DNA from: Gammaproteobacteria bacterium
GTDB lineage: Bacteria > Pseudomonadota > Gammaproteobacteria > SZUA-229
NCBI GenBank assembly: GCA_029287815.1
Contig: JARFQK010000026.1
Span: 1-11,717 of the forward strand
Direction: 5' to 3'
DNA: 11,717 nucleotides
Positions 5,475 through 11,717 of the stretch are shown piece by piece (position 1 is the first letter of the stretch; the number at the start of each line of letters is the position of its first letter). Position numbers and translations under genes: made by a program. The notes beneath the pieces are model-generated. The model searched no databases and was not told the origin of the DNA. It saw only the letters and a list, made by a program, of their open reading frames with translations.

Positions 5475-7148
5475 ATGCGTGCAAACGATCATTCGAGCGT
5501 TCTGAAATCGGAAGAGCACGTCGGACATTTTCACGGCGGCATCAAGCTGCCCGGGCATAAGTCGATGTCCACGCGAACGCCGATCAGCCGGATGCCTGCG
5601 AGCCAGCGTTATACGATACCACTGACCCAGCACAAGGGCGCCGAGCCGGAAGTTGTCGTGAATGCCGGGGATCGCGTCCTCAAAGGCCAGATTCTGGCGA
5701 AGCCCCACGGGTTGATCAGCGCAGCGGTGCATTCACCGGTATCGGGTCAGGTCGTGGAGATAGCAGCGCATCACTTTCCGCACCCCTCCGGTGTCGCCGG
5801 CACCTGTGTTGTGATCGAGAATGATTTCCGGGAGGAATGGGCCGAACGCAAACCGGTCGGTGATGGCTATCGTGAGCTGTCCGCGCACGACCTGCGCACG
5901 CTTATTCGTGACGCCGGTATCGTAGGACTCGGCGGCGCATCGTTTCCATCTGCTGTAAAACTAACCGAAGTCGGCATTGAAACCCTGATCCTGAATGGCG
6001 TCGAGTGCGAGCCGTATATCAGTTGCGACGACATGCTGATGCGCGAGCGCGCAGAAGAGATCATCACGGGTGCCCAGGTGATCGCTCATATCATTAAAGC
6101 GAGATCATGCATCATCGCGATAGAAGACAACAAGCCGGAAGCAATCGCGGCGATCACACATGCGGTGGAGGCCTCTGGCAGCGATAATCTCGAGGTTCAG
6201 AAGGTGCCGACGATCTACCCGAGCGGTGGTGAACGCCAGTTGATCCAGGTGATTACCGGCAACGAAGTGCCGGTCAATGGGCTGCCTTCGGATATCAATG
6301 TGCTGTGCCACAACGTTGGTACCGCCTATGCGATCTACAAGGCCGTGTTCGAAGCCGAGCCATTGATCACGCGCATTGTCACCGTGACCGGTCGCGGTGT
6401 GCACGCACCGAAAAACCTTGAGGTCGATATCGGCACACCGATCCATGAGTGTATCGAGTACTGCGGCGGCTACGAACCCGACGCCAAGGCACTGATCATG
6501 GGTGGGCCAATGATGGGTCTGACCCTGGATGACGACCAGCTGCCGGTGATCAAAAACAGCAACTGCCTGCTGGTCAGCGCCGGCATCGACATCACACTGC
6601 CAACCAGCGAGCAACACATGCCCTGCATCCGTTGCGGCAAATGCGTCGAGGTGTGCCCGGCCAATCTGCTCCCGCAACAACTGTACTGGTATTCGAGCAG
6701 CAAACACTACGATCGCGCGCTCGAATACCATCTGTTCGATTGTATCGAATGCGGTTGCTGCGCCTATGTCTGTCCGAGCCGGATACCGCTGGTGCAATAT
6801 TACCGCCATGCCAAATCCGAGATCTGGGAACAGGAACGGGAACGCAAGAAATCAGACATCGCTCGTGAACGGCACGAACGCAGACTGGAACGTCTGGAAC
6901 GACAGAAAAAGGAGCGTGAGGCGCGGCTGAAGAAAAAGCGCGACGCGCTGGCGAAAAACAAGCCTGCGCGTGAAACCGAGATGGACAGAAAAAAAGCGCT
7001 GATCGCCTCAGCGCTGGCTCGCGTCAACGAAAAGAAATCGAAACAGAACGTTGAGGCGAAGAACACCGAGAACCTGACACCGGAACAGCAGCAAAAGATC
7101 AGGGAGGCCGATGCGCGCCGCAAGAAAATGAAGCAGCAAGGCAAATAA
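5475..7148 (+). CDS. rsxC: Electron transport complex subunit RsxC/RnfC
   Basis: RsxC is the peripheral cytoplasmic subunit, related to the NADH/FMN-binding 51-kDa subunit of complex I. In the 557-aa protein a barrel-sandwich region (residues ~20-115) is followed by a nucleotide/flavin-binding part with AGIVGLGGASFPSAVK (~147-162) and LNGVECEPYISCDD (~173-186), then a SLBB-like part. Two 4Fe-4S motifs follow, at Cys384, 387, 390, 394 and Cys423, 426, 429, 433. The C-terminal ~120 residues are a Lys/Arg/Glu-rich, likely coiled-coil tail; E. coli RsxC (~740 aa) has a longer low-complexity tail, so this one is shorter. An in-frame ATG at 5445 would overlap rsxB by 29 bases, but GAGGG before ATG 5475 and the adjacency to the rsxB stop favour 5475. 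It is separated from rsxD by 5 bases. Confidence 0.96.
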   Translation: MRANDHSSVLKSEEHVGHFHGGIKLPGHKSMSTRTPISRMPASQRYTIPLTQHKGAEPEVVVNAGDRVLKGQILAKPHGLISAAVHSPVSGQVVEIAAHHFPHPSGVAGTCVVIENDFREEWAERKPVGDGYRELSAHDLRTLIRDAGIVGLGGASFPSAVKLTEVGIETLILNGVECEPYISCDDMLMRERAEEIITGAQVIAHIIKARSCIIAIEDNKPEAIAAITHAVEASGSDNLEVQKVPTIYPSGGERQLIQVITGNEVPVNGLPSDINVLCHNVGTAYAIYKAVFEAEPLITRIVTVTGRGVHAPKNLEVDIGTPIHECIEYCGGYEPDAKALIMGGPMMGLTLDDDQLPVIKNSNCLLVSAGIDITLPTSEQHMPCIRCGKCVEVCPANLLPQQLYWYSSSKHYDRALEYHLFDCIECGCCAYVCPSRIPLVQYYRHAKSEIWEQERERKKSDIARERHERRLERLERQKKEREARLKKKRDALAKNKPARETEMDRKKALIASALARVNEKKSKQNVEAKNTENLTPEQQQKIREADARRKKMKQQGK

Positions 7149-7153
7149 GCGCG

Positions 7154-8206
7154 ATGTTGTTCAGCAAAGCGGACTCGCCCTACCTGACGACCGACAGCAG
7201 TGTGCAGTCGATGATGCTCAAAGTCGTCTATGCGCTGATACCTGGCGCGCTGGCGATGTTCTGGTTCTTCGGCTGGGGCGTGCTGTTCAATCTGGTGATC
7301 GCGATCGGCGTCTGCCTGATCAGTGAGGCGGCGATGCTCAAACTGCGGCGGCGCCCGGTCAGGCCCGCCCTCAGCGACGGCAGCGCGCTGGTAACGGCGT
7401 GCCTGCTGGCGTTGGCCTTGCCACCGCTGGCACCATGGTGGTTGACCACGATCGCGAGCCTGTTTGCGATCGTTGTGGCGAAGCACCTTTATGGCGGCCT
7501 GGGCTTCAATCCGTTCAATCCGGCCATGGTCGGCTACGTCGTGGTGATGATCTCGTTCCCGCGCGAGATGACCTTGTGGACACCGCCAACGGGTGTCGGC
7601 GAAGGCTGGCCCGATTTCATCGATACCGTATCACTGGTTTTCGGCAGCGGCGCTGCCGCTGACTTGGACATCGATGCGATAACCATGGCCACACCGATGG
7701 ACACTTTCAAGACTCAGATTGGCCTCGCCTATGACAAGGCGTATATCGAGGCGCATTCGGTTCACGGGCAGATTTACACGTTTGTGTCCGGTGTCGGTTG
7801 GGAATGGATCAATGGCCTGTACCTGCTCGGCGGCATCTGGTTGATCCGCCAGCGCGTGGTCGACATACGCCTGCCGTTGTCATTTCTGATCAGTCTGATA
7901 GTGATCGCGAACCTGTTCGCCGTGATCGACTACTCGAGCTACCCCTCGGCGTTATTTCATTGCTTCAGTGGCGGCACGATGCTCGCGGCCTTTTTCATCA
8001 TCACCGATCCGGTCTCGGCCAGCACGACGCCCAAAGGCAGGATTATTTACGCAGCAGGTATCGCTGCAATAACCTACGTGATCCGAACCTGGGGTGGCTA
8101 CCCGGATGGCATCGCATTCGCAGTATTGCTGATGAACATGGCCGTGCCGCTGCTGGATCATTATACCCAGCCCCGCACTTACGGTGAAACAGGCGGCAGC
8201 AAGTGA
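7154..8206 (+). CDS. rsxD: Electron transport complex subunit RsxD/RnfD
   Basis: RsxD is a polytopic inner-membrane flavoprotein homologous to NqrB. The 350 residues match the ~350 of E. coli. About nine or ten hydrophobic helices are apparent, with FNPFNPAMVGYVV and TDPVSASTTPKGRIIY as family hallmarks. The likely covalent FMN site is the Thr in ITMATPMDT (Thr180), equivalent to E. coli Thr187; the preceding residues are TMA rather than the more usual S/T-GA, a variant I would not over-read. AAGG upstream of the start overlaps the end of rsxC. Its stop codon overlaps the GTG start of rsxG. Confidence 0.95.
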   Translation: MLFSKADSPYLTTDSSVQSMMLKVVYALIPGALAMFWFFGWGVLFNLVIAIGVCLISEAAMLKLRRRPVRPALSDGSALVTACLLALALPPLAPWWLTTIASLFAIVVAKHLYGGLGFNPFNPAMVGYVVVMISFPREMTLWTPPTGVGEGWPDFIDTVSLVFGSGAAADLDIDAITMATPMDTFKTQIGLAYDKAYIEAHSVHGQIYTFVSGVGWEWINGLYLLGGIWLIRQRVVDIRLPLSFLISLIVIANLFAVIDYSSYPSALFHCFSGGTMLAAFFIITDPVSASTTPKGRIIYAAGIAAITYVIRTWGGYPDGIAFAVLLMNMAVPLLDHYTQPRTYGETGGSK

Positions 8207-8853
8207 AGGCGCACAAACAGGTATTGACCACGGCGTTGCTGCTGATGGTTTTTGCAATCATCGGCTCTGGAATCGTCGGTCTAACGTACGAAAATACCTA
8301 CGAAAGGATCGAGCGCAACGAACAACTGGCGATGCTTCGCAAGCTGAACACGATCCTGGCCCCCTCGGAGTACGACAATGAATTGCTAGGCGATCCGATC
8401 ACGCTCGAGCAGGATTCATTGCTCGGCACCGACGAACCGACCAAAGCGTATATTGCTTACAAAAACGGCAAACCGGTGGCCGCAGTCCTGTCACCGATCG
8501 CACCGAACGGTTACAGCGGGCCGATCAAATTACTCGTCGGTGTCTACTATGATGGTACCGTGGCCGGAGTCCGCGTGATAAAACACCGCGAAACACCCGG
8601 CCTCGGTGATGCGATCGAATCGCAACGTTCGGACTGGATCAAAGGCTTCGATGGTAAATCATTGCAGATGCCGACTTCGAAGCAGTGGAAAGTCAAGCGT
8701 GACGGCGGGGCATTCGATCAGTTCACCGGCGCAACAATAACCCCGCGAGCCGTGGTCAATGCGGTCCACTCGGCTCTGTTATACTTTGACACGCATCGCA
8801 AACGCTTATTCAACGAAAACGCAGATGGCGGCAGAACAGGTCAAAATAGTTAA
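8203..8853 (+). CDS. rsxG: Electron transport complex subunit RsxG/RnfG
   Basis: RsxG is a periplasmic flavoprotein subunit with one N-terminal membrane anchor (residues ~7-28) and an FMN-binding domain homologous to NqrC. The flavin attachment motif is clear: [12 protein letters not shown], with FMN expected on Thr178. [10 protein letters not shown] (~127-136) is another family signature. The start is GTG (8203), overlapping the rsxD TGA as GTGA, which fits coupled translation. At 216 aa it is slightly longer than the ~206 of E. coli. The FMN is probably attached by an ApbE-type transferase encoded elsewhere. Confidence 0.95.
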   Translation: MKAHKQVLTTALLLMVFAIIGSGIVGLTYENTYERIERNEQLAMLRKLNTILAPSEYDNELLGDPITLEQDSLLGTDEPTKAYIAYKNGKPVAAVLSPIAPNGYSGPIKLLVGVYYDGTVAGVRVIKHRETPGLGDAIESQRSDWIKGFDGKSLQMPTSKQWKVKRDGGAFDQFTGATITPRAVVNAVHSALLYFDTHRKRLFNENADGGRTGQNS

Positions 8854-9514
8854 AGAGGGCCTTTGGGGCAACAACGTTGCCTTGGTGCAGCTGCTCGGCC
8901 TGTGCCCGCTGCTCGCGGTTACCGGCACCTTCATCAACGGCCTCGGGCTCGGCCTGGCAACCTTGCTGACCCTGGTGGTATCCAATACTGCCGTGTCGAC
9001 GATCCGTCACTGGATCAGGCCGGAAGTCAGAATTCCGGTGTTCGTGCTGATCATCGCCTCGATCGTAACCACGATCGAACTGGCGATGAACGCCTGGTTC
9101 CACGAGCTGTTCCTGATTCTGGGCATTTTCATCCCATTGATCGTGACCAACTGCTCGATAATCGCGCGCGCCGAGGCCTTCGCGTCCAAAAACAGCGTCC
9201 TCGACTCGGCGCTCGATGGCTTCATGATGGGTTCCGGATTTCTGCTGGTTCTGGTCACACTCGGCAGTCTGCGCGAAATCATCGGTGCCGGCACATTGTT
9301 CGCCAACGCGCACCTGATCTTCGGCGAGGGCGCTAAAGCGATCACGTTGACACTGGGTGACGATTATCCCGGTTTCCTACTGGCTGTGTTGCCCCCGGGC
9401 GCGTTTATCGGCCTGGGCCTGTTGATCGCGGCAAAAAATCACCTGGACAAACGCCTCGCCTCACCCAAACCTGCGCTTGTCGGTGAGTCTCCCATTGGGT
9501 CAGGAGCCAGTTGA
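8825..9514 (+). CDS. rsxE: Electron transport complex subunit RsxE/RnfE
   Basis: RsxE is the sister of RsxA and completes the membrane core. The 229 residues are close to the ~231 of E. coli. [19 protein letters not shown] (Cys27) and [19 protein letters not shown] (Cys110) carry the paired Cys that, with RsxA, should ligate the membrane Fe-S centre. Several hydrophobic helices are evident. The start was set at ATG 8825, inside the last 29 bases of rsxG, because MAAEQ-x(5)-EGLWGNN fits the family N-terminus; an upstream in-frame ATG at 8759 would add 22 residues of uncharacteristic sequence. It is the last rsx gene; no clear terminator follows, and nth begins about 200 bp downstream. Confidence 0.95.
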   Translation: MAAEQVKIVKEGLWGNNVALVQLLGLCPLLAVTGTFINGLGLGLATLLTLVVSNTAVSTIRHWIRPEVRIPVFVLIIASIVTTIELAMNAWFHELFLILGIFIPLIVTNCSIIARAEAFASKNSVLDSALDGFMMGSGFLLVLVTLGSLREIIGAGTLFANAHLIFGEGAKAITLTLGDDYPGFLLAVLPPGAFIGLGLLIAAKNHLDKRLASPKPALVGESPIGSGAS

Positions 9515-9573
9515 AAAGGCAACTCGCAGGGTCCACCGTACGCACCTTAAAGCTTGCCTTGCTGTTGACAAAT

Positions 9574-9590
9574 GGTGCGCACGGCGCACC
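9574..9590. repeat. Short REP-like palindrome (GGTGCGC-ACG-GCGCACC)
   Basis: A perfect 7-bp inverted repeat with a 3-base loop lies in the rsxE-nth spacer. A closely related but imperfect copy, GGTTGCGC-ATG-GCGCACC, lies at 11256-11273. The sequence GGTGCGC-AT/CG-GCGCACCC is a familiar dispersed intergenic repeat in proteobacterial genomes. A nearby stretch (9675-9706) with GATCCTTGCGCCTTTGCGAG also resembles common dispersed intergenic repeats. Confidence 0.55.
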
Positions 9591-9716
9591 CATGGACGTG
9601 AAAGATATTGAATCTTGCCATGGCGCCAAGGACGTAGAGTTATTGATGCTGGGTTCTCGTTTTAAGTAGATCATCGATTGTTTGCGATCCTTGCGCCTTT
9701 GCGAGAGAACGATTTA

Positions 9717-10349
9717 ATGAACAAAGCGAAACGTCATGAAATCTTTTCGCGCCTGCAGCGAGAGAATCCAGAACCGGCCACCGAACTGGTCTATTCGACT
9801 CCATTCGAGCTGCTGATCGCGGTGATGCTGTCAGCCCAGGCCACCGACGTCGGGGTGAACAAAGCCACCGCGAAGCTGTTCGCGGTGGCGGACACCCCGG
9901 AGGCGATGCTCGCACTCGGCGAAGACGCGTTGAGGGGATACATCAAAACGATTGGCCTGTTCAACAGCAAAGCGAAGAACATCATCAAGACCTGTCAGGT
10001 CCTGACCGAGCAGCACGACAGCCAGGTTCCCGAGCAACAGCAACAGTTGGAAGCCCTGCCAGGTGTCGGTCGCAAGACTGCTAACGTGGTCCGCAACACC
10101 GCCTTCGGCCATGAGACCATCGCGGTCGATACGCATATCTTTAGAGTGTCGAACCGCACCGGTATCGCGCCAGGTAAAACGGTACTGGAAGTCGAGAAAA
10201 AACTGCTAAAGTTTGTACCCGCGGAATTCAGGCGGAATGCACACCACTGGTTGATCCTGCACGGCCGCTACACCTGTGTCGCGCGAAAGCCGCGATGTGG
10301 ATCCTGTGTGATCGAGGACCTTTGTGAATACAAATACAAAACCCACTGA
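9717..10349 (+). CDS. nth: Endonuclease III (DNA glycosylase/AP lyase)
   Basis: Nth removes oxidised pyrimidines and cleaves at abasic sites in base-excision repair. The 210 residues align almost position for position with E. coli Nth: the helix-hairpin-helix LPGVGRKTANVV with catalytic Lys120, the catalytic Asp138 in VDTHIFRVSNR, and the 4Fe-4S cluster C-x6-C-x2-C-x5-C at Cys187, 194, 197 and 203. The reading frame opens at ATG 9678, but the conserved N-terminus (MNKAKRHEIFSRL) sets the start at 9717. No strong ribosome-binding site is seen (AGAGAACG is weak). nth follows rsxE in many gammaproteobacteria. Its TGA overlaps the next gene's ATG by one base. Confidence 0.98.
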   Translation: MNKAKRHEIFSRLQRENPEPATELVYSTPFELLIAVMLSAQATDVGVNKATAKLFAVADTPEAMLALGEDALRGYIKTIGLFNSKAKNIIKTCQVLTEQHDSQVPEQQQQLEALPGVGRKTANVVRNTAFGHETIAVDTHIFRVSNRTGIAPGKTVLEVEKKLLKFVPAEFRRNAHHWLILHGRYTCVARKPRCGSCVIEDLCEYKYKTH

Positions 10350-10780
10350 TGTTCAGTAACGACCGTGCCGAAATGCGCAAATTCTTCCGGGATGCCTGGA
10401 CGCTGAAACGCCAGGGGCAGGCGCTGGAGCCTTTGCAACAGATGATTGTAAGCGTGATCGATCAGCATCCCGAATACCACGAACTGCTTCAGAATCGCGC
10501 TTCGCTCGACAAAGACTTCGACCCGGCTCGGGGTGAATCCAACCCTTACCTGCACATGAGCATGCACATCGCGCTGATCGAGCAGATATCCACCAACCGC
10601 CCGGAGGGCATCCGGAAAATCTATCAGCAATTGGTGAGCCTGAAGGATTCTAACCACGATGCCGAACACAGCATGATGGAATGCCTGGCACAGGTCATCT
10701 GGCAAGCCCAGCGCGATAACGCGGCCCCCGATGAAGCGGCCTATTTGGCCTGTTTGAAAAATCTTGTCAATACAGATTGA
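10349..10780 (+). CDS. DUF1841 family protein
   Basis: This 143-aa soluble, mostly helical protein has the DUF1841 signature: ESNPYLHMSMHIALIEQI (residues ~53-78), then NRPEGIRKIY, and a second His-rich part EHSMMECLAQVIWQAQR. Function is unknown. Repeated His, Glu and Met near these motifs hint at a metal site, which is only inference. Its start overlaps the nth stop (TGATG), so the two are probably translated together. No terminator is seen after it; the next promoter region starts within about 20 bases. Confidence 0.88.
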   Translation: MFSNDRAEMRKFFRDAWTLKRQGQALEPLQQMIVSVIDQHPEYHELLQNRASLDKDFDPARGESNPYLHMSMHIALIEQISTNRPEGIRKIYQQLVSLKDSNHDAEHSMMECLAQVIWQAQRDNAAPDEAAYLACLKNLVNTD

Positions 10781-10798
10781 GCATCTGAACTTCAAATG

Positions 10799-10815
10799 TA
10801 AATGATTGTCATTTA
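10799..10815 (+). promoter_or_regulatory. Fur-box-like palindrome upstream of the hvfA-like gene
   Basis: TAAATGA-TTG-TCATTTA is a perfect 7-bp inverted repeat with a 3-base centre. Over 19 bases (10798-10816) it agrees with the E. coli Fur consensus at 12 positions, with the central AATGAT and TCATT halves intact. It overlaps a candidate -35 box (TTGTCA, 10806-10811), so binding of an iron- (or other metal-) sensing Fur-type repressor would block the promoter. Confidence 0.55.
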
Positions 10816-10833
10816 GGTTGTCACCTATAGACT
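10806..10833 (+). promoter_or_regulatory. Candidate promoter for the hvfA-like gene
   Basis: TTGTCA (10806-10811, five of six) and TAGACT (10828-10833, four of six) are 16 bases apart. A second TTGTCA (10818-10823) lies 12 bases further, and CATTAT (10843-10848) is 19 bases after it, so the exact promoter is ambiguous. An ECF-sigma promoter is an alternative; bufferin-type operons in some bacteria are ECF-controlled. Confidence 0.4.
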
Positions 10834-10839
10834 CGGTTA

Positions 10840-10855
10840 CCCCATTATTAGGGGG
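10840..10855 (+). promoter_or_regulatory. C-run/ATTA/G-run motif upstream of the hvfA-like gene
   Basis: CCCCATTATTAGGGGG lies 25 bases before the start codon. A shorter version, CCCATTAAGGGG, lies 22 bases before the DoxX-family gene (11571-11582), and a third, CCCATTAAGGG, at 11395-11405. It could be an operator or a leader-RNA hairpin; the role is unknown. Confidence 0.35.
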
Positions 10856-10880
10856 AGACTTTTATCAACGGAGAACACGT

Positions 10881-11201
10881 ATGTCTGAAAAATCCTTCAA
10901 AAAACCACTCGCAATCGCCATGGGTGCGACCTTCGCCGCAGCGCTTTCGGCTTCGCCAGTCGCCAGTGCCGACACCAACCCGTTTGGCATGCAGAATCTG
11001 TCAGGCGGCTACATGCAGCTCGCAGAAGGCAAATGCGGTGAAGGTAAGTGCGGCGGCGACAAAGGCATGGAAGGTAAGTGCGGCGAGGGTAAATGCGGCG
11101 GCGACAAAGGCATGGAAGGCAAATGCGGCGAAGGTAAGTGCGGCGGCGACAAAGGCAAGGAAGGTAAGTGTGGCGAAGGTAAATGTGGTGGTGGCACTTA
11201 A
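10881..11201 (+). CDS. hvfA: HvfA-like (bufferin-type) secreted Cys-repeat RiPP precursor
   Basis: This 106-aa protein resembles the HvfA family of ribosomally made copper-binding peptides. In known systems their EGKCG cysteines are converted by an MNIO enzyme (DUF692, HvfB) with a partner (DUF2063, HvfC) to oxazolone/thioamide-type groups. A signal peptide is clear: MSEKSFKKP, hydrophobic AIAMGATFAAAL, cut likely after ASA (before DTNPF). A linker of ~18 residues follows, then EGKCGEGKCGGDKGM three times (third ends in K) and a final EGKCGEGKCGG, giving eight EGKCG motifs and eight Cys, all in the repeat part. Start 10881 has a good ribosome-binding site (CGGAG); an upstream in-frame ATG at 10806 is rejected because the signal peptide begins at 10881. 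A terminator follows; a DoxX-family gene lies downstream. Maturase genes are not visible in the window, so modification is inferred. Confidence 0.82.
   Translation: MSEKSFKKPLAIAMGATFAAALSASPVASADTNPFGMQNLSGGYMQLAEGKCGEGKCGGDKGMEGKCGEGKCGGDKGMEGKCGEGKCGGDKGKEGKCGEGKCGGGT
11025..11198 (+). repeat. In-frame 45-bp tandem repeat encoding EGKCGEGKCGGDKGM
   Basis: Units are at 11025-11069, 11070-11114, 11115-11159 and a partial 39-bp unit at 11160-11198. Each unit itself is two EGKCG motifs plus a GDKG spacer. Differences between units are mainly synonymous (GGC/GGT, AAA/AAG, TGC/TGT), plus Met to Lys at the end of unit 3, which suggests the peptide pattern is conserved while the DNA drifts. Repeat number probably varies between strains. 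Confidence 0.9.
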
Positions 11202-11227
11202 CGGCTGAACACCCGAATTGCTCAAAG

Positions 11228-11252
11228 ACCCCGGCATCGCCGGGGTTTTTTT
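11228..11252 (+). terminator. Strong intrinsic terminator after the hvfA-like gene
   Basis: CCCCGGC (11229-11235) and GCCGGGG (11239-11245) form a perfect 7-bp GC stem with an ATC loop, extended by an A-T pair and followed by seven T's (11246-11252). It sits 27 bases after the hvfA stop and should separate it from the DoxX-family gene unless read-through occurs. Confidence 0.92.
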
Positions 11253-11255
11253 GCA

Positions 11256-11273
11256 GGTTGCGCATGGCGCACC
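11256..11273. repeat. Second copy of the GGTGCGC/GCGCACC palindrome
   Basis: GGTTGCGC-ATG-GCGCACC is an imperfect inverted repeat (one extra T) related to the element at 9574-9590, immediately after the terminator. It is probably a dispersed REP-type element. Confidence 0.5.
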
Positions 11274-11312
11274 CTACGCTGCCTCATCGGGCCCAAGTGA
11301 ACAATGAAACAC

Positions 11313-11530
11313 GGCTGGCCCGACCGGTTCTTCGCTTTGTAGACACTAATCGACAGGCTGTTAACACTGAACTCGGGCCAAGCTGGCGAGTCCACCCATT
11401 AAGGGTAATGGTACCTACACTTAAGCCGATACGGGTTGCTTCTGGAGGAAATGTCGGCGGCAGGGAGGCCGCCGTCGAGCCTACACGGACGTATTCATGG
11501 CGTTTTCCGGAGGAAGTAACCCGTGTCGGC
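11313..11530. repeat. Hairpin-rich intergenic element
   Basis: Four inverted repeats follow one another. TGGCCCGA (11316-11323) pairs with TCGGGCCA (11373-11380). CCATTA (11396-11401) pairs with TAATGG (11406-11411). CGGCGGC (11455-11461) pairs with GCCGCCG (11468-11474). GCC-T-ACACGG (11479-11488) pairs with CCGTGT-C-GGC (11521-11530). The last two, around GAGCCTACACGGACGTATTC, resemble the paired-hairpin intergenic repeats (CTACAGGGACGTA type) I know from several gammaproteobacterial genomes. No gene is supported between 11202 and 11604; a structured leader RNA is an alternative. Confidence 0.5.
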
Positions 11531-11570
11531 GGGTCGATTATTCAACGATAGCTGTTAGGTAAGTGCTATT

Positions 11571-11582
11571 CCCATTAAGGGG
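11571..11582 (+). promoter_or_regulatory. CCCATTAAGGGG motif upstream of the DoxX-family gene
   Basis: It is positioned 22 bases before the start codon, much as the related CCCCATTATTAGGGGG is 25 bases before the hvfA-like gene. It may be a shared regulatory or RNA element. Confidence 0.35.
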
Positions 11583-11604
11583 CATTTTCCCGAGGAGAGG
11601 GTCC

Positions 11605-11717
11605 ATGGAAAAACTCGTGTCATTGGGCTGCAGAGCACAATTTTTATTGAATGCTACGCGCGCAATCGATTTTCTCGCCCCTCTGGCGTTGCGCCTGTAC
11701 CTGGTACCGGTATTCTG
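11605..11717 (+). CDS. DoxX-family membrane protein, N-terminal part, runs off the window end
   Basis: Thirty-seven complete codons are visible after a strong ribosome-binding site (GAGGAGAGG, 5 bases before ATG). After a short polar N-terminus the sequence becomes hydrophobic, with IDFLAPLALRLYLVPVFW, which matches the first transmembrane segment of DoxX/HvfX-type proteins (P-L-x-L-R-L-Y-L-x-P-V-F). DoxX-family proteins commonly accompany HvfA/bufferin precursors and their DUF692 and DUF2063 maturation genes, so the neighbour fits. Most of the protein (~120-150 aa expected) is outside the window. The remaining system genes, if present, should lie downstream. Confidence 0.75.
   Translation, partial: MEKLVSLGCRAQFLLNATRAIDFLAPLALRLYLVPVF

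Noticed and set aside
6105..6809. Minus-strand 234-codon frame inside rsxC
   Set aside because: It is a shadow of rsxC, whose Fe-S and flavin motifs are unmistakable on the plus strand.
9565..9570. Perfect TTGACA as a -35 box for nth
   Set aside because: No -10 box lies 16-18 bases downstream; that position is the REP-like palindrome.
11025..11198. CRISPR-like or non-coding tandem repeat
   Set aside because: The unit is an in-frame 45-bp coding repeat with mainly synonymous changes and no unique spacers.
10881..11201. Metallothionein
   Set aside because: The Cys are spaced as regular EGKCG motifs behind a secretion signal, not CxC/CxxC clusters of a cytoplasmic protein.
11183..11551. Plus-strand 122-codon frame after hvfA
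   Set aside because: It runs through the terminator and the hairpins, has no family features, and starts inside the hvfA-like gene.

Overview
The window looks like the chromosome of a gammaproteobacterium. The evidence is a complete rsx/rnf operon in the order A-B-C-D-G-E followed by nth, an LpxR-type outer-membrane deacylase, and Gram-negative signal peptides and barrel proteins. I cannot name a genus. The first ~1.5 kb is visibly more AT-rich than the rest and reads as accessory DNA.

Layout. (1) Positions 1-923, minus strand: a small integron-cassette array without a visible integrase. It holds an alpha/beta-hydrolase fragment, a 65-aa unknown protein and a frameshifted YdeI/OmpD-associated-type gene, separated by two attC-like sites. 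(2) 924-1313: no gene I can support. (3) 1314-1499, minus: a 61-aa putative zinc-binding protein. (4) 1680-4201, plus: two outer-membrane proteins, an unassigned barrel protein and LpxR, separated by a tandem degenerate repeat. (5) 4315-9514, plus: rsxABCDGE, tightly packed or overlapping. The membrane-bound electron-transfer complex passes electrons through Fe-S clusters and covalently bound flavins; in E. coli it keeps SoxR reduced. (6) 9717-10780, plus: nth (endonuclease III) and a DUF1841 gene overlapping by one base.

(7) 10799-11717 is the most interesting part. It holds a Fur-box-like palindrome on a promoter, then a secreted 106-aa protein whose C-terminal half is a tandem array of EGKCG motifs with eight cysteines. 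This is the hallmark of HvfA/bufferin-type precursor peptides, which are modified on Cys by MNIO (DUF692) enzymes to bind copper. A strong terminator and a hairpin-rich 350-bp spacer follow, then the start of a DoxX-family membrane protein, a usual partner of such precursors. The window ends before any maturase genes can be seen. Both genes carry a CCCATTA-type, C-run/G-run motif just upstream of their ribosome-binding sites.

Functions are inferred from motifs read by eye; no database search was run.
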